DNA of 64,000 nucleotides from Sphingosinithalassobacter tenebrarum. Lineage in GTDB: Bacteria > Pseudomonadota > Alphaproteobacteria > Sphingomonadales > Sphingomonadaceae. This document shows, piece by piece, positions 37,171 through 45,043 of this stretch (position 1 is its first letter; every line of letters begins with the position of its first letter). The notes below the pieces were generated by a model. The model saw only the letters and a list, made by a program, of their open reading frames with translations, was not told where the DNA came from and made no database searches. A program made the translations under genes and the position numbers. The stretch covers positions 186,001-250,000 of the forward strand of contig NZ_CP049109.1 of the NCBI RefSeq assembly GCF_011057975.1, in the 5' to 3' direction.

Positions 37171-37764
37171 TTATCCTCCTGCGGTGCCGACTAGGCAAGC
37201 GATCACGGCGCGGACGGCATCGCGTGTCTCGTCATGCGATCCTCCGGTCGGAATCACATAATCCGCGCGAGCGCGTTTTTCAGCATCGGGCATCTGCTTG
37301 GCGCGAATTGCTTCGAAGCGCGTTTCGGTCATGCCCGGCCGGGCGAGTACGCGGGCGCGCTGCACCTCCGCCGGAGCCGAAACGACCGCGATCTTGTCGA
37401 CATGGTCGACGCCGCCGGTTTCGAAGAGCAGCGGAACATCGAGCAGGACAAGCGGCTTTTCGGCATTTTGCTCGAGGAACCGCCTGCGCTCCCGGCCCAC
37501 CGCCGGATGCACGATCGCCTCGAGCCGCTTCAGCGCATCCGGGTCGCCGAACACGGCTTCGCCCAGCATAGTGCGATCAACTCCGAGCTCGGTGGTCGTG
37601 TCCGGGAATTCCGCTTCGATCTCGGCAACCAGCCGGCCGCCCGGGCCCTGAAGATGATGTACCACGGCATCGGCATCGAATACCGGCACGCCTTCCTCGG
37701 CAAACATCGCGGCAACGGTCGATTTGCCCATGCCGATCGATCCGGTGAGCCCAAGTGTGATCAT
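37171..37764 (-). CDS. coaE: Dephospho-CoA kinase
   Basis: This 197-residue last enzyme of coenzyme A synthesis has the P-loop GLTGSIGMGKSTVAAMF. The CoA-site segment PVFDADAVVHHL, IVHPAV and VLLDVPLLFETG follow. It overlaps aroE by 4 bases (ATGA) and precedes dnaQ by 7. Confidence 0.96.
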   Translation of the reverse strand: MITLGLTGSIGMGKSTVAAMFAEEGVPVFDADAVVHHLQGPGGRLVAEIEAEFPDTTTELGVDRTMLGEAVFGDPDALKRLEAIVHPAVGRERRRFLEQNAEKPLVLLDVPLLFETGGVDHVDKIAVVSAPAEVQRARVLARPGMTETRFEAIRAKQMPDAEKRARADYVIPTGGSHDETRDAVRAVIACLVGTAGG

Positions 37765-38573
37765 GCCGTCAGCAATGCGCGCAGTTCGGCGTCGCGGTCG
37801 CGCGGCGGCTCGGCACCGAAAAACAGGGCAAAGGCGGCCGCGGCCTGGCCGATCAGCATCTCGAGCCCGTCAACGGTCGCCAGATCGCGCGCCCGCGCCT
37901 GAGCGAGCAGCGGGGTTTCGAGCGGGGCATATACAATGTCGTAAACCACGGCATCGTCGGGCAACACGCCAAGATCGATATCCAGCGGCGGCTGCCCCTG
38001 CATGCCTAGCGGACTGGCATTCACCAACAAATCGGCTGGCGGCAGCGGCGCGTCATGTGGCACGGCATCGCCTTTCAGCCCGAAACTGCCCAGCAGCGCG
38101 CCTGCTTTCAGGACATTGCGGTTGCGGATCGTTACCCGTTCGAACCCCATCCGGGCGAGCGCGAACAATACCGCACGCGAAGCACCTCCCGCCCCGATCA
38201 CCACGGCATGCGCACCGTTCCAGTCAGAGCCGGAAAGCGGCGCATAAAATCCGGCGGCATCGGTATTGGTGCCGACGAGCACGCCGTCCTCGTCACGGAA
38301 TACCGTGTTGATCGCACCGATGCTCGCGCGCACGTCGCCACGGTCCTCGACATGATCGAGCGCGGCCTGTTTGTGCGGAATGGTGATGTTGCAGCCGCGC
38401 CATTCGGGCCGGTCGCGCCGTTCGACGAAATAGTCGCCAAGCCCTTCTGCCGCGACTCGACAGGCTTCATAACGCCCGGAAATACCCAGCGCATCCAGCC
38501 AGAACCGATGAATCAGCGGCGACTTGCTGTGCGCAATAGGGTCGCCGATCACTTCGGCGAGCGGAGCTGTCAT
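37761..38573 (-). CDS. aroE: Shikimate dehydrogenase
   Basis: This 270-residue NADPH enzyme reduces 3-dehydroshikimate. It shows IGDPIAHSKSPLIHRFW, the catalytic Lys in NITIPHKQAAL, GTNTDAAGFYAPL and the cofactor loop VIGAGGASRAVLFAL. It overlaps both maf and coaE by ATGA. Confidence 0.96.
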   Translation of the reverse strand: MTAPLAEVIGDPIAHSKSPLIHRFWLDALGISGRYEACRVAAEGLGDYFVERRDRPEWRGCNITIPHKQAALDHVEDRGDVRASIGAINTVFRDEDGVLVGTNTDAAGFYAPLSGSDWNGAHAVVIGAGGASRAVLFALARMGFERVTIRNRNVLKAGALLGSFGLKGDAVPHDAPLPPADLLVNASPLGMQGQPPLDIDLGVLPDDAVVYDIVYAPLETPLLAQARARDLATVDGLEMLIGQAAAAFALFFGAEPPRDRDAELRALLTA

Positions 38574-39166
38574 GTCGCAATCACCTTACGTACGCGCAAA
38601 AAGTCGAGCAGCGGCAATAGCGGCATGCCCAATATGGTGAAATGGCTTCCGTCGATGCGCGAGAATAGCTGCGCACCGACTGCTTCGAGCCGATAGCCGC
38701 CAACGCACCACTGGATTTCGGGCCATTCGGCGTCGAGATAGGCAGCGATGAAGTCCTCGCCCAGCGTACGGACATGCAGGCGTGCCCGATCGACATGGCG
38801 CCAGATCGGTCGCCCGCCTTCCGAAATCACTGCGGCACTGAACAGATCATGGTGACGGCCGGACATGGCACGCAGCTGATCGGCGGCATGATCGCGCGAT
38901 TTCGGCTTTTCGAGCAACGTGCCGTCCTCCAGCGCGACGACCGAATCGCAGCCGAGCACCAGCGCGGTCGGTGCCAGTCGCGACACCTTGCACGCCTTCA
39001 ATTCGGCGAGCGCATCGGCAAGGTCGCGCGGCGCGATCCCATCGGCGACGAGCGATTCCGTTGCCGATTCCTCGTCGACCTGCGCCACCACTGCTTCATG
39101 CGGCACCCCGGCAGCATCGAGCATCGCCCGGCGCGACGCGCTTTGCGAAGCGAGAACCAGAGTCAT
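38570..39166 (-). CDS. maf: Maf-family nucleotide pyrophosphatase
   Basis: This 198-residue protein has the Maf start LVLASQSASRRAMLDAAG, DVDEES-like VAQVDEESATES, GCDSVVALEDGTLLEKP with catalytic Asp, and the C-terminal GGYRLEAVGAQLFSRIDG. It removes non-canonical or excess nucleotides. ATG 39166 overlaps the ppsR stop as ATGA; the longer frame upstream is antisense shadow. Confidence 0.94.
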   Translation of the reverse strand: MTLVLASQSASRRAMLDAAGVPHEAVVAQVDEESATESLVADGIAPRDLADALAELKACKVSRLAPTALVLGCDSVVALEDGTLLEKPKSRDHAADQLRAMSGRHHDLFSAAVISEGGRPIWRHVDRARLHVRTLGEDFIAAYLDAEWPEIQWCVGGYRLEAVGAQLFSRIDGSHFTILGMPLLPLLDFLRVRKVIAT

Positions 39167-39984
39167 TTGTCGCGCTTTGCGAGATTGCGTTCGTTGACCA
39201 GCGTGATGATCGCAGCGGCGGTTTCCTCGATCGAGCGTCGCGTCACATCGATCACCGGCCATTCCCGGTCCCCAAACATCCGGCGCGCGAACGAAACTTC
39301 GCGCGCGACTGCATCGTGATCGACATAGTCGGTTTCGGGATGCTGGTTGAGCGACAACAGCCGGTTGCGCCGAATCTGCACCAGGCGATCGGCGCTGGTG
39401 GTAAGTCCGACAATCAACGGATTCTTCAACGAAAACAGCGTGTCGGTCGGCGGTGATTCGACGACGATCGGCACATTTGCGGTCTTGTACCCGCGATTGG
39501 CGAGATAGATGGACGTCGGCGTTTTCGATGAGCGCGACACGCCGACCAGAACGATATCGGCTTCTTCCCATTCCTCTTCGCCCACACCGTCATCATGCGC
39601 GATGGTGAACTGGATCGCGTCGACTCTCTGGAAATAGGCGGCATCGAGCGTGTGCTGGCGTCCCGGACGCGCCTTGGCTTCCTGGCCCAGCAGGTTGGAA
39701 AGCGCATGATTGACGGCGTCGAGCGGCGCGACGGCCGGCAAGCCCATTGCCCGGCACCGGCTTTCAAGCGTGCGACGGATATCGCGATCGACCAGCGTGA
39801 ACAGCACCAAGCCGGGATTTTGCGAGATTTCCTGAAGAATGCGCTCGAGATGGGTTTCAGACCGGACCATCGGCCAGAAATGGCGCATGGTTTCGACATC
39901 GTCATACTGCGCAAGCGCGGCCTTGGCGATGTTCTCGAGCGTCTCGCCGGTCGAATCCGACAGGAGATGGAGGTGGAGCTGCAT
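39163..39984 (-). CDS. ppsR: Pyruvate-phosphate/phosphoenolpyruvate dikinase regulatory protein (DUF299)
   Basis: This 273-residue kinase/pyrophosphorylase has HLLSDSTGETLENIAKAAL and the P-loop region VLVGVSRSSKTPTSIYLANRGYK. NVPIVVE and a distal RRSIEETAAAI follow. It switches PpdK or PEP synthase by phosphorylation. In Caulobacter and Rickettsia this gene flanks oriC opposite hemE, as here. ATG 39984 is used. Its transcript continues through maf, aroE, coaE and dnaQ. Confidence 0.93.
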   Translation of the reverse strand: MQLHLHLLSDSTGETLENIAKAALAQYDDVETMRHFWPMVRSETHLERILQEISQNPGLVLFTLVDRDIRRTLESRCRAMGLPAVAPLDAVNHALSNLLGQEAKARPGRQHTLDAAYFQRVDAIQFTIAHDDGVGEEEWEEADIVLVGVSRSSKTPTSIYLANRGYKTANVPIVVESPPTDTLFSLKNPLIVGLTTSADRLVQIRRNRLLSLNQHPETDYVDHDAVAREVSFARRMFGDREWPVIDVTRRSIEETAAAIITLVNERNLAKRDK

Positions 39985-40298
39985 CAGCGGCAGGACGAGA
40001 TTGTGGAAAACATGGGGACATTCGCTAGCGCAATGCCGGCACGCGGCCAAGCTTACCGGACCGGCCCGATTCGCTCCCAATTCATCCACATCGCCGTCCC
40101 CATCGGCGATTCTTATCCACGGCCTGTGAACAACGTGTACGAACGGATGCGAATCCGGGCGGCATCGACACCTAGTTGGGAGTCAAGCTGTTGGCATAAG
40201 CGGGCACAGCGCATAAGCCCCGGCATCCACGCGCCAACAGACTCCAACAATCCCTAGAATCTTTAATTAGTTTTGATTGGAAGGAAGCCTTCGAAACG
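39985..40298. other. oriC: Predicted chromosomal replication origin oriC
   Basis: This 314-base gap between divergent ppsR and hemE occupies the alphaproteobacterial oriC position. DnaA-box-like 9-mers with one mismatch to TTATCCACA are TTTTCCACA (minus, 40002-40010), TCATCCACA (40082-40090) and TTATCCACG (40113-40121); TTGTTCACA (minus, 40125-40133) has two. Six GANTC sites lie between 40068 and 40261. The hemE-proximal 40255-40282 is AT-rich, suiting an unwinding element. Repeats include GCATAAGC at 40194 and 40211, and CTGTTGGC/GCCAACAG (40188-40195 and 40233-40240). Genes switch from minus to plus here. Confidence 0.75.
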
Positions 40299-41333
40299 AT
40301 GACGGACGCCAAACCCCTGCTCGCGACGCTGAAGGGCGAACGTCAGGCCGTTCCGCCGGCATGGTTCATGCGTCAGGCCGGACGCTACCTTCCCGAGTAT
40401 CGCCAGTTGCGTGCCGAAAAGGGCGGTTTCCTCGATCTGGTGAAGGACAGCGATGCGGCCGCCGAAGTAACGCTGCAGCCCATTCGCCGCTTCGGATTCG
40501 ATGGCGCCATCCTGTTTTCCGATATCCTGGTCATTCCGATGGCGCTCGGGCAGGAGCTGTGGTTCGAAGCAGGCGAAGGACCCCGACTGGCTCCCAAGAT
40601 GGTGACTTCGGAGATCATCGAGGGCTTGCAGTACGATCCCGCGGTCCTGGAGCCGATCTACGGAACGATCCGCCGCGTGAAGGCGGCGTTGGACCCCCGA
40701 GTCACCTTTCTGGGCTTCGCGGGCAGTCCCTGGACGATCGCGACGTACATGATCGCCGGTCAGGGAAGCCGCGAACAAGCCGAGGCGCGCCGGCTCGCCT
40801 ATACCGACCCCGCACTGATGACCGTGCTGATCGACCGGATCGTCGATTCGACTGTCGATTATCTCCTCGCCCAGATCGAGGCGGGCGTAGAAGCAGTGCA
40901 GCTGTTCGACAGCTGGGCGGGCAGTCTCTCGCCGGCGCAGTTCGAACGCTGGGTTATCGCGCCGACGGCGCGCATCGTTGCCGCGCTGCGAGAAAAGACA
41001 CCCCAGGTACCGATCATCGGCTTCCCCAAGGGGGCCGGCGGAAAGCTTGCCGCCTATGCCGCGCAGACGGGTGTCGACGCGATCGGGCTCGACGAGACCG
41101 TCGATCCGTCATGGGCGGATGCCAATCTGCCGCGCGACTTGCCGGTACAGGGCAATCTCGATCCGCTGGTGCTGATCGCCGGCGGCGATGCCTTGCTCAC
41201 GGCGATCGACACGATCAAGACGGCCTTTGCGGGTCGACCGCACGTCTTCAACCTGGGGCATGGGATCCAGAAGGACACACCCATCGAGCGGGTTGAAGCG
41301 GCGCTGGCACGAATCAGAGGAGACGCGGCATGA
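40299..41333 (+). CDS. hemE: Uroporphyrinogen decarboxylase
   Basis: This 344-residue heme enzyme decarboxylates uroporphyrinogen III to coproporphyrinogen III. The signature PPAWFMRQAGRYLPEYR carries the substrate-binding Arg residues; FDGAILFSDILVIPMALG holds the catalytic Asp and GFPKGAGGKLAAYA follows. GGAAGGAA precedes ATG 40299. It overlaps hemJ as ATGA, and its upstream region is the predicted oriC. Confidence 0.96.
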   Translation: MTDAKPLLATLKGERQAVPPAWFMRQAGRYLPEYRQLRAEKGGFLDLVKDSDAAAEVTLQPIRRFGFDGAILFSDILVIPMALGQELWFEAGEGPRLAPKMVTSEIIEGLQYDPAVLEPIYGTIRRVKAALDPRVTFLGFAGSPWTIATYMIAGQGSREQAEARRLAYTDPALMTVLIDRIVDSTVDYLLAQIEAGVEAVQLFDSWAGSLSPAQFERWVIAPTARIVAALREKTPQVPIIGFPKGAGGKLAAYAAQTGVDAIGLDETVDPSWADANLPRDLPVQGNLDPLVLIAGGDALLTAIDTIKTAFAGRPHVFNLGHGIQKDTPIERVEAALARIRGDAA

Positions 41334-41776
41334 CGGGATTTCTGGGCGGTGCCTATCTTTGGGTGAAGGCACTCCACATTATCTTCGTCATCTTCTGGAT
41401 GGCGGGTCTGTTCCTGCTGCCGCGGTATCTGATCCATCACCAGGACGCGCTCGCCCGGCCCGATGAAGCCGCACAGTGGGTCGATCGCGAAAAGAAGCTT
41501 CGCGGGATCATTCTCACACCGTCGCTGATCATTGTCTGGTTGTCGGGACTTGCCATCGCGCTCTCCGGCGGTTGGTTCACCGGTCAGGGCTGGTTGCATG
41601 CCAAGCTGTTGCTGGTGGTGTTGCTCAGCGGTTTTCACGGCTGGGCAGTGGCCTATTCCAAGAAGCTCGCGGCCGGGAAATCCTCGCTTGCTTCACGACA
41701 GTTGCGAATGCTCAACGAGGTTCCTGGTGTTGCGGTTGTCCTGATCGTTATTCTGGCGGTGGTTCGCCCCTTTTGA
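41330..41776 (+). CDS. hemJ: Protoporphyrinogen IX oxidase HemJ
   Basis: This 148-residue inner-membrane protein has four helices. It matches HemJ: YLWVKALHIIFVIFWMAGLFLLPR with the conserved His, LTPSLIIVWLSGLAIAL, and GWLHAKLLLVVLLSGFHGWAV with His and Lys. It oxidises protoporphyrinogen to protoporphyrin. It is translationally coupled to hemE and followed by rho after 234 bases, a known alphaproteobacterial grouping. Confidence 0.93.
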   Translation: MTGFLGGAYLWVKALHIIFVIFWMAGLFLLPRYLIHHQDALARPDEAAQWVDREKKLRGIILTPSLIIVWLSGLAIALSGGWFTGQGWLHAKLLLVVLLSGFHGWAVAYSKKLAAGKSSLASRQLRMLNEVPGVAVVLIVILAVVRPF

Positions 41777-41857
41777 GGCGGCTCCGGTACGGCTGCGGGA
41801 TGCTCGGCCAGGGGTTCGGCGACGGCGGAAATCATTGCTTCCCGCTGTCGTGCAAGC

Positions 41858-41886
41858 TTGACTTGAAGCAAGCCCGCTCCTAGGTC
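41858..41886 (+). promoter_or_regulatory. Possible rho promoter
   Basis: TTGACT (41858-41863), a 17-base spacer and TAGGTC (41881-41886) form a good -35 with a weak -10. Transcription would start near 41893, giving a leader of about 118 bases that is strikingly pyrimidine-rich and ends at the rho ATG. Confidence 0.35.
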
Positions 41887-42010
41887 TCGAACCGTCGCCT
41901 GCCTGTGGTGGGCACGTCCTTCCTACAGCTTCGTTTCGTGCGCATTCCGCCTTTTTCGCCGATCGACGCTCGTTACCCCTACCTGTTCAGCGCAGCTTTT
42001 CGGATTTTCC

Positions 42011-43267
42011 ATGCACCTCAAGGACCTTAAGAAGAAACCCCCCGCCGAACTCGTCGAAATGGCCGAATCGCTTGGCGTGGAGGGTGCTTCCACCCTGCGA
42101 AAGCAGGATCTGCTTTTCGCGATTCTGAAGGCGCAGGCCGAAAACGGCGTGCAGATCATGGGCGAAGGCACGATAGAAGTGCTGCCCGACGGGTTCGGGT
42201 TCCTGCGTTCGCCGGAAGCCAATTATCTCGCGGGTCCGGACGACATCTATGTTTCGCCCAACCAGGTCCGTAAATTCGGATTGCGTACAGGTGACACGGT
42301 AGAAGGCGAAATTCGCGCCCCCAAGGACGGCGAGCGCTATTTTGCACTGACACGGCTTGGTTCGATCAATTTCGATGATCCCGAAGCGGTGCGCCATCGC
42401 GTCAATTTCGACAATCTGACGCCGCTCTATCCCGATTCAAAGCTGACGCTCGACCAGCTCGATCCGACTATCAAGGACAAGTCGGCACGGGTGATCGACA
42501 TCGTGGCGCCGCAGGGCAAGGGCCAGCGTGCGCTGATCGTCGCGCCGCCGCGCGTCGGCAAGACGGTGCTGCTGCAGAACATAGCCAAGGCCATCACCGA
42601 CAATCACCCCGAGGTTTTCCTGATCGTGCTGCTGATCGACGAGCGGCCCGAGGAAGTCACCGACATGCAGCGCAGCGTGAACGGCGAGGTGATCAGCTCG
42701 ACCTTCGACGAACCCGCGCAGCGTCACGTGCAGGTCTCCGAAATGGTGATCGAAAAGGCAAAGCGCCTGGTCGAGCACAAGAAGGATGTCGTGATCCTGC
42801 TCGATTCGATCACGCGTCTCGGCCGCGCCTACAACACGGTGGTGCCGAGCTCGGGCAAGGTGCTGACCGGCGGTGTCGACGCCAATGCGCTGCAGCGGCC
42901 CAAGCGCTTCTTCGGTGCGGCGCGCAACATTGAGGAAGGCGGTTCGCTGTCGATCATCGCGACCGCGCTGATCGATACCGGCAGCCGCATGGACGAAGTC
43001 ATCTTCGAAGAGTTCAAGGGCACCGGTAACTCGGAAATCGTCCTCGACCGCAAGGTGGCGGACAAGCGCATCTTCCCGGCGCTCGACGTCGGCAAGTCGG
43101 GCACCCGCAAGGAAGAACTGCTGGTCGACAAGGGTACGCTTTCGAAGATGTGGGTGCTGCGCCGCATCCTGATGCAGATGGGCACGGTCGACGCGATGGA
43201 ATTCCTGCTCGACAAGATGAAGGATTCGAAGACCAATGAGGACTTCTTCGATTCGATGAATCAGTAA
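42011..43267 (+). CDS. rho: Transcription termination factor Rho
   Basis: This 418-residue hexameric RNA helicase has the N-terminal [20 protein letters not shown] helix bundle and the RNA-binding [23 protein letters not shown] primary site. Walker A is [16 protein letters not shown] and Walker [17 protein letters not shown]; the secondary-site Q/R loops are present. It ends Rho-dependent transcripts. No clear ribosome-binding site is visible before ATG 42011. Confidence 0.97.
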   Translation: MHLKDLKKKPPAELVEMAESLGVEGASTLRKQDLLFAILKAQAENGVQIMGEGTIEVLPDGFGFLRSPEANYLAGPDDIYVSPNQVRKFGLRTGDTVEGEIRAPKDGERYFALTRLGSINFDDPEAVRHRVNFDNLTPLYPDSKLTLDQLDPTIKDKSARVIDIVAPQGKGQRALIVAPPRVGKTVLLQNIAKAITDNHPEVFLIVLLIDERPEEVTDMQRSVNGEVISSTFDEPAQRHVQVSEMVIEKAKRLVEHKKDVVILLDSITRLGRAYNTVVPSSGKVLTGGVDANALQRPKRFFGAARNIEEGGSLSIIATALIDTGSRMDEVIFEEFKGTGNSEIVLDRKVADKRIFPALDVGKSGTRKEELLVDKGTLSKMWVLRRILMQMGTVDAMEFLLDKMKDSKTNEDFFDSMNQ

Positions 43268-43285
43268 GCACGACAAAGGGTTTTG

Positions 43286-44002
43286 ATGTTCGAGATGCTG
43301 GCGATGGCCGCAAGCGCGGCAGGTCCGATGGCGCCAGGCGAAATGTGGTCGCACATCGTCGCCGATTTCTCGAACCTCGGCGAGCCGGCGGCGCTCGCTG
43401 CCTTTTTTCAGGTGTTGATGATCGATCTGGTGCTTGCCGGCGACAATGCGATCGTCGTCGGCGCACTGGCGGCCGGATTGCCTGCGGATCAGCGCAAGAA
43501 GGTCATCCTGATCGGTATCGGCGCCGCGCTGGTGCTGCGCATCGCCTTCGCGCTGGTCGTAACTTGGCTGATGGGCATTGTTGGCCTGATCTTCGCCGGT
43601 GGACTGTTGCTGCTCTGGGTAAGCTGGAAATTCTGGCGCGAGATTCGCGAGGGACATGATCTCGACGACGGATCGGACGATACCGAGTCGGGTCTGAAGC
43701 CCGGGCGCAGCTTTGCCGGGGCCGCCTGGGCCGTGGCCGTCGCCGATGTTTCGATGAGCCTCGACAATGTGCTCGCGGTCGCCGGGGCGGCTCGCGAGCA
43801 TCCGGGCATTCTGATCGTAGGTTTGTTGCTTTCGGTGGCCCTGATGGGCCTTGCGGCAAACTTCATCGCAAAGCTGATCGACCGCTATCGCTGGATTGCC
43901 TATTTCGGCCTCGCCGTCATCGTCTTCGTAGCATTGAAGATGATTTATGAAGGCTGGGTCGGCGGGGCCGAAACGCAGGGTCTGATCAGCCTGATTGTGT
44001 AA
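43286..44002 (+). CDS. TerC/YjbE-family membrane protein
   Basis: This 238-residue protein has seven helices with acidic membrane motifs MIDLVLAGDNAIVVGALAAGL and VAVADVSMSLDNVLAVAGAA, the marks of TerC proteins that handle manganese or other metals at the membrane. ATG 43286 with AAAGGG upstream is preferred over TTG 43283. It follows rho after 18 bases; no manganese riboswitch fits in that gap. Confidence 0.88.
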   Translation: MFEMLAMAASAAGPMAPGEMWSHIVADFSNLGEPAALAAFFQVLMIDLVLAGDNAIVVGALAAGLPADQRKKVILIGIGAALVLRIAFALVVTWLMGIVGLIFAGGLLLLWVSWKFWREIREGHDLDDGSDDTESGLKPGRSFAGAAWAVAVADVSMSLDNVLAVAGAAREHPGILIVGLLLSVALMGLAANFIAKLIDRYRWIAYFGLAVIVFVALKMIYEGWVGGAETQGLISLIV

Positions 44003-44011
44003 TTTACAGAT

Positions 44012-44710
44012 TTATTTCAGGTACTTAGAGAAAAATTCTGCGGTGCGGCTATTGGCTAGCTGGGCCGATTGCTCGGAGCGACGCTTGCCCATCTCGGTGG
44101 CAAAGCCATGATCCTCGCCGGGATAATCGTAAAGCGTTACATGCGGGTGATCGTTGAGCCCTTCATGCATTTTCGCCTGGGTTTCCTTGTCAACGAATCC
44201 GTCTTCGGTAGGGATGTGCAGCAACAGCGGCTTGCCGATCGCGTGCTTTTCGCGCAGCAGATTGTCGATGCCGACGCCATAATAGCCGACCGAAGCATCG
44301 GCATCGGTGCGTGAGGCGGTCATGAAGGCAAGGCGGCCGCCGAGGCAATAGCCTACCGCGCCGACCTTGCCGCCTTCGATCATCGTTCGTGCCTTCTTGA
44401 TTGTCGCTTCGATGTCGCGGACGCCCATGTCCTGATCGAATTTGCCCATAAGATCGATCGCCCGCTGGAATTCCGCTTCGACATCGGGATCGAGTTCGAC
44501 GCCCGGTTCGAGCCGCCAGAAGAGGTCCGGGGCGAGCGCGAGATAGCCGTCGGCGGCAAGCTTGTCGCATTTGCGACGAATGCCTTCATTCACGCCGAAA
44601 ATTTCCTGGATCACGACGATTGCGGCCTTGGCCGCCTCAGCGGGTTGCGCGCAATAGGCCGAGAAATTGTCGCCTTTATCGAGCGTTTCGATCGTAATGG
44701 TGGTTCCCAT
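44012..44710 (-). CDS. Dienelactone hydrolase-family protein
   Basis: This 232-residue alpha/beta hydrolase has the cysteine nucleophile in VGAVGYCLGGRLAF, Asp in IPTEDGFVDKE and His in YPGEDHGFA, the Cys-Asp-His triad of dienelactone hydrolases. VIQEIFGVNEGIRRKCD is the oxyanion region. Its natural substrate is unknown. It converges on the TerC gene with a 9-base gap and is divergent from the small protein gene across a perfect inverted repeat. Confidence 0.9.
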   Translation of the reverse strand: MGTTITIETLDKGDNFSAYCAQPAEAAKAAIVVIQEIFGVNEGIRRKCDKLAADGYLALAPDLFWRLEPGVELDPDVEAEFQRAIDLMGKFDQDMGVRDIEATIKKARTMIEGGKVGAVGYCLGGRLAFMTASRTDADASVGYYGVGIDNLLREKHAIGKPLLLHIPTEDGFVDKETQAKMHEGLNDHPHVTLYDYPGEDHGFATEMGKRRSEQSAQLANSRTAEFFSKYLK

Positions 44711-44734
44711 GGTTTCGCTCCCTTGCCGATTGTC

Positions 44735-44769
44735 GCTAGCAACGCCTAAATCGCGGATGTGTTGCTAGC
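44735..44769. promoter_or_regulatory. Perfect 9-bp inverted repeat in divergent promoter region
   Basis: GCTAGCAAC (44735-44743) and GTTGCTAGC (44761-44769) are exact reverse complements separated by 17 bases. They sit between the divergent dienelactone hydrolase gene and the small-protein/mnmE operon. The spacing suits a dimer operator or a pair of half sites; the regulator is unknown. Confidence 0.45.
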
Positions 44770-44804
44770 AGCCGTGCGTCGGGGCGCTCAAGTGGAGAAG
44801 CCGA

Positions 44805-45038
44805 ATGAAGATCAATGTCGAAGTCGATTGCACTCCAGAAGAAGCGCGCCGGGCGATGGGATTGCCCGACATGGGGCCAGTGCACGAGAAATATGTGTCG
44901 ATGCTGGTTGATACCATTGGTACCAATCCAAGCCCCGAAATCGTCGAGACGGTGATGCGTAGCTGGGCGCCGATGGGCGAAGCAGGTCTGAACTTCTGGA
45001 AGCGAATGTTCGAAACCGGCGGGAAATCGAGCGGCTGA
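44805..45038 (+). CDS. Small uncharacterised protein (DUF6489-like) ahead of mnmE
   Basis: This 77-residue protein begins MKINVEVDCTPEEARRAMGL and continues with FWKRMFETGG-like ending; it has no cysteine cluster beyond Cys9, no signal and no membrane segment. From memory it matches the alphaproteobacterial DUF6489 family; function unknown. GTGGAGAA lies 6 bases before ATG 44805. mnmE starts 5 bases after its stop, so it is the first gene of the mnmE-mnmG-rsmG-parA-parB run. Confidence 0.75.
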   Translation: MKINVEVDCTPEEARRAMGLPDMGPVHEKYVSMLVDTIGTNPSPEIVETVMRSWAPMGEAGLNFWKRMFETGGKSSG

Positions 45039-45043
45039 ACTTC

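Noticed and set aside
43268-43285. Possible yybP-ykoY manganese riboswitch before the TerC gene
   Set aside because: Only 18 bases separate rho and this gene; there is no room for the fold.
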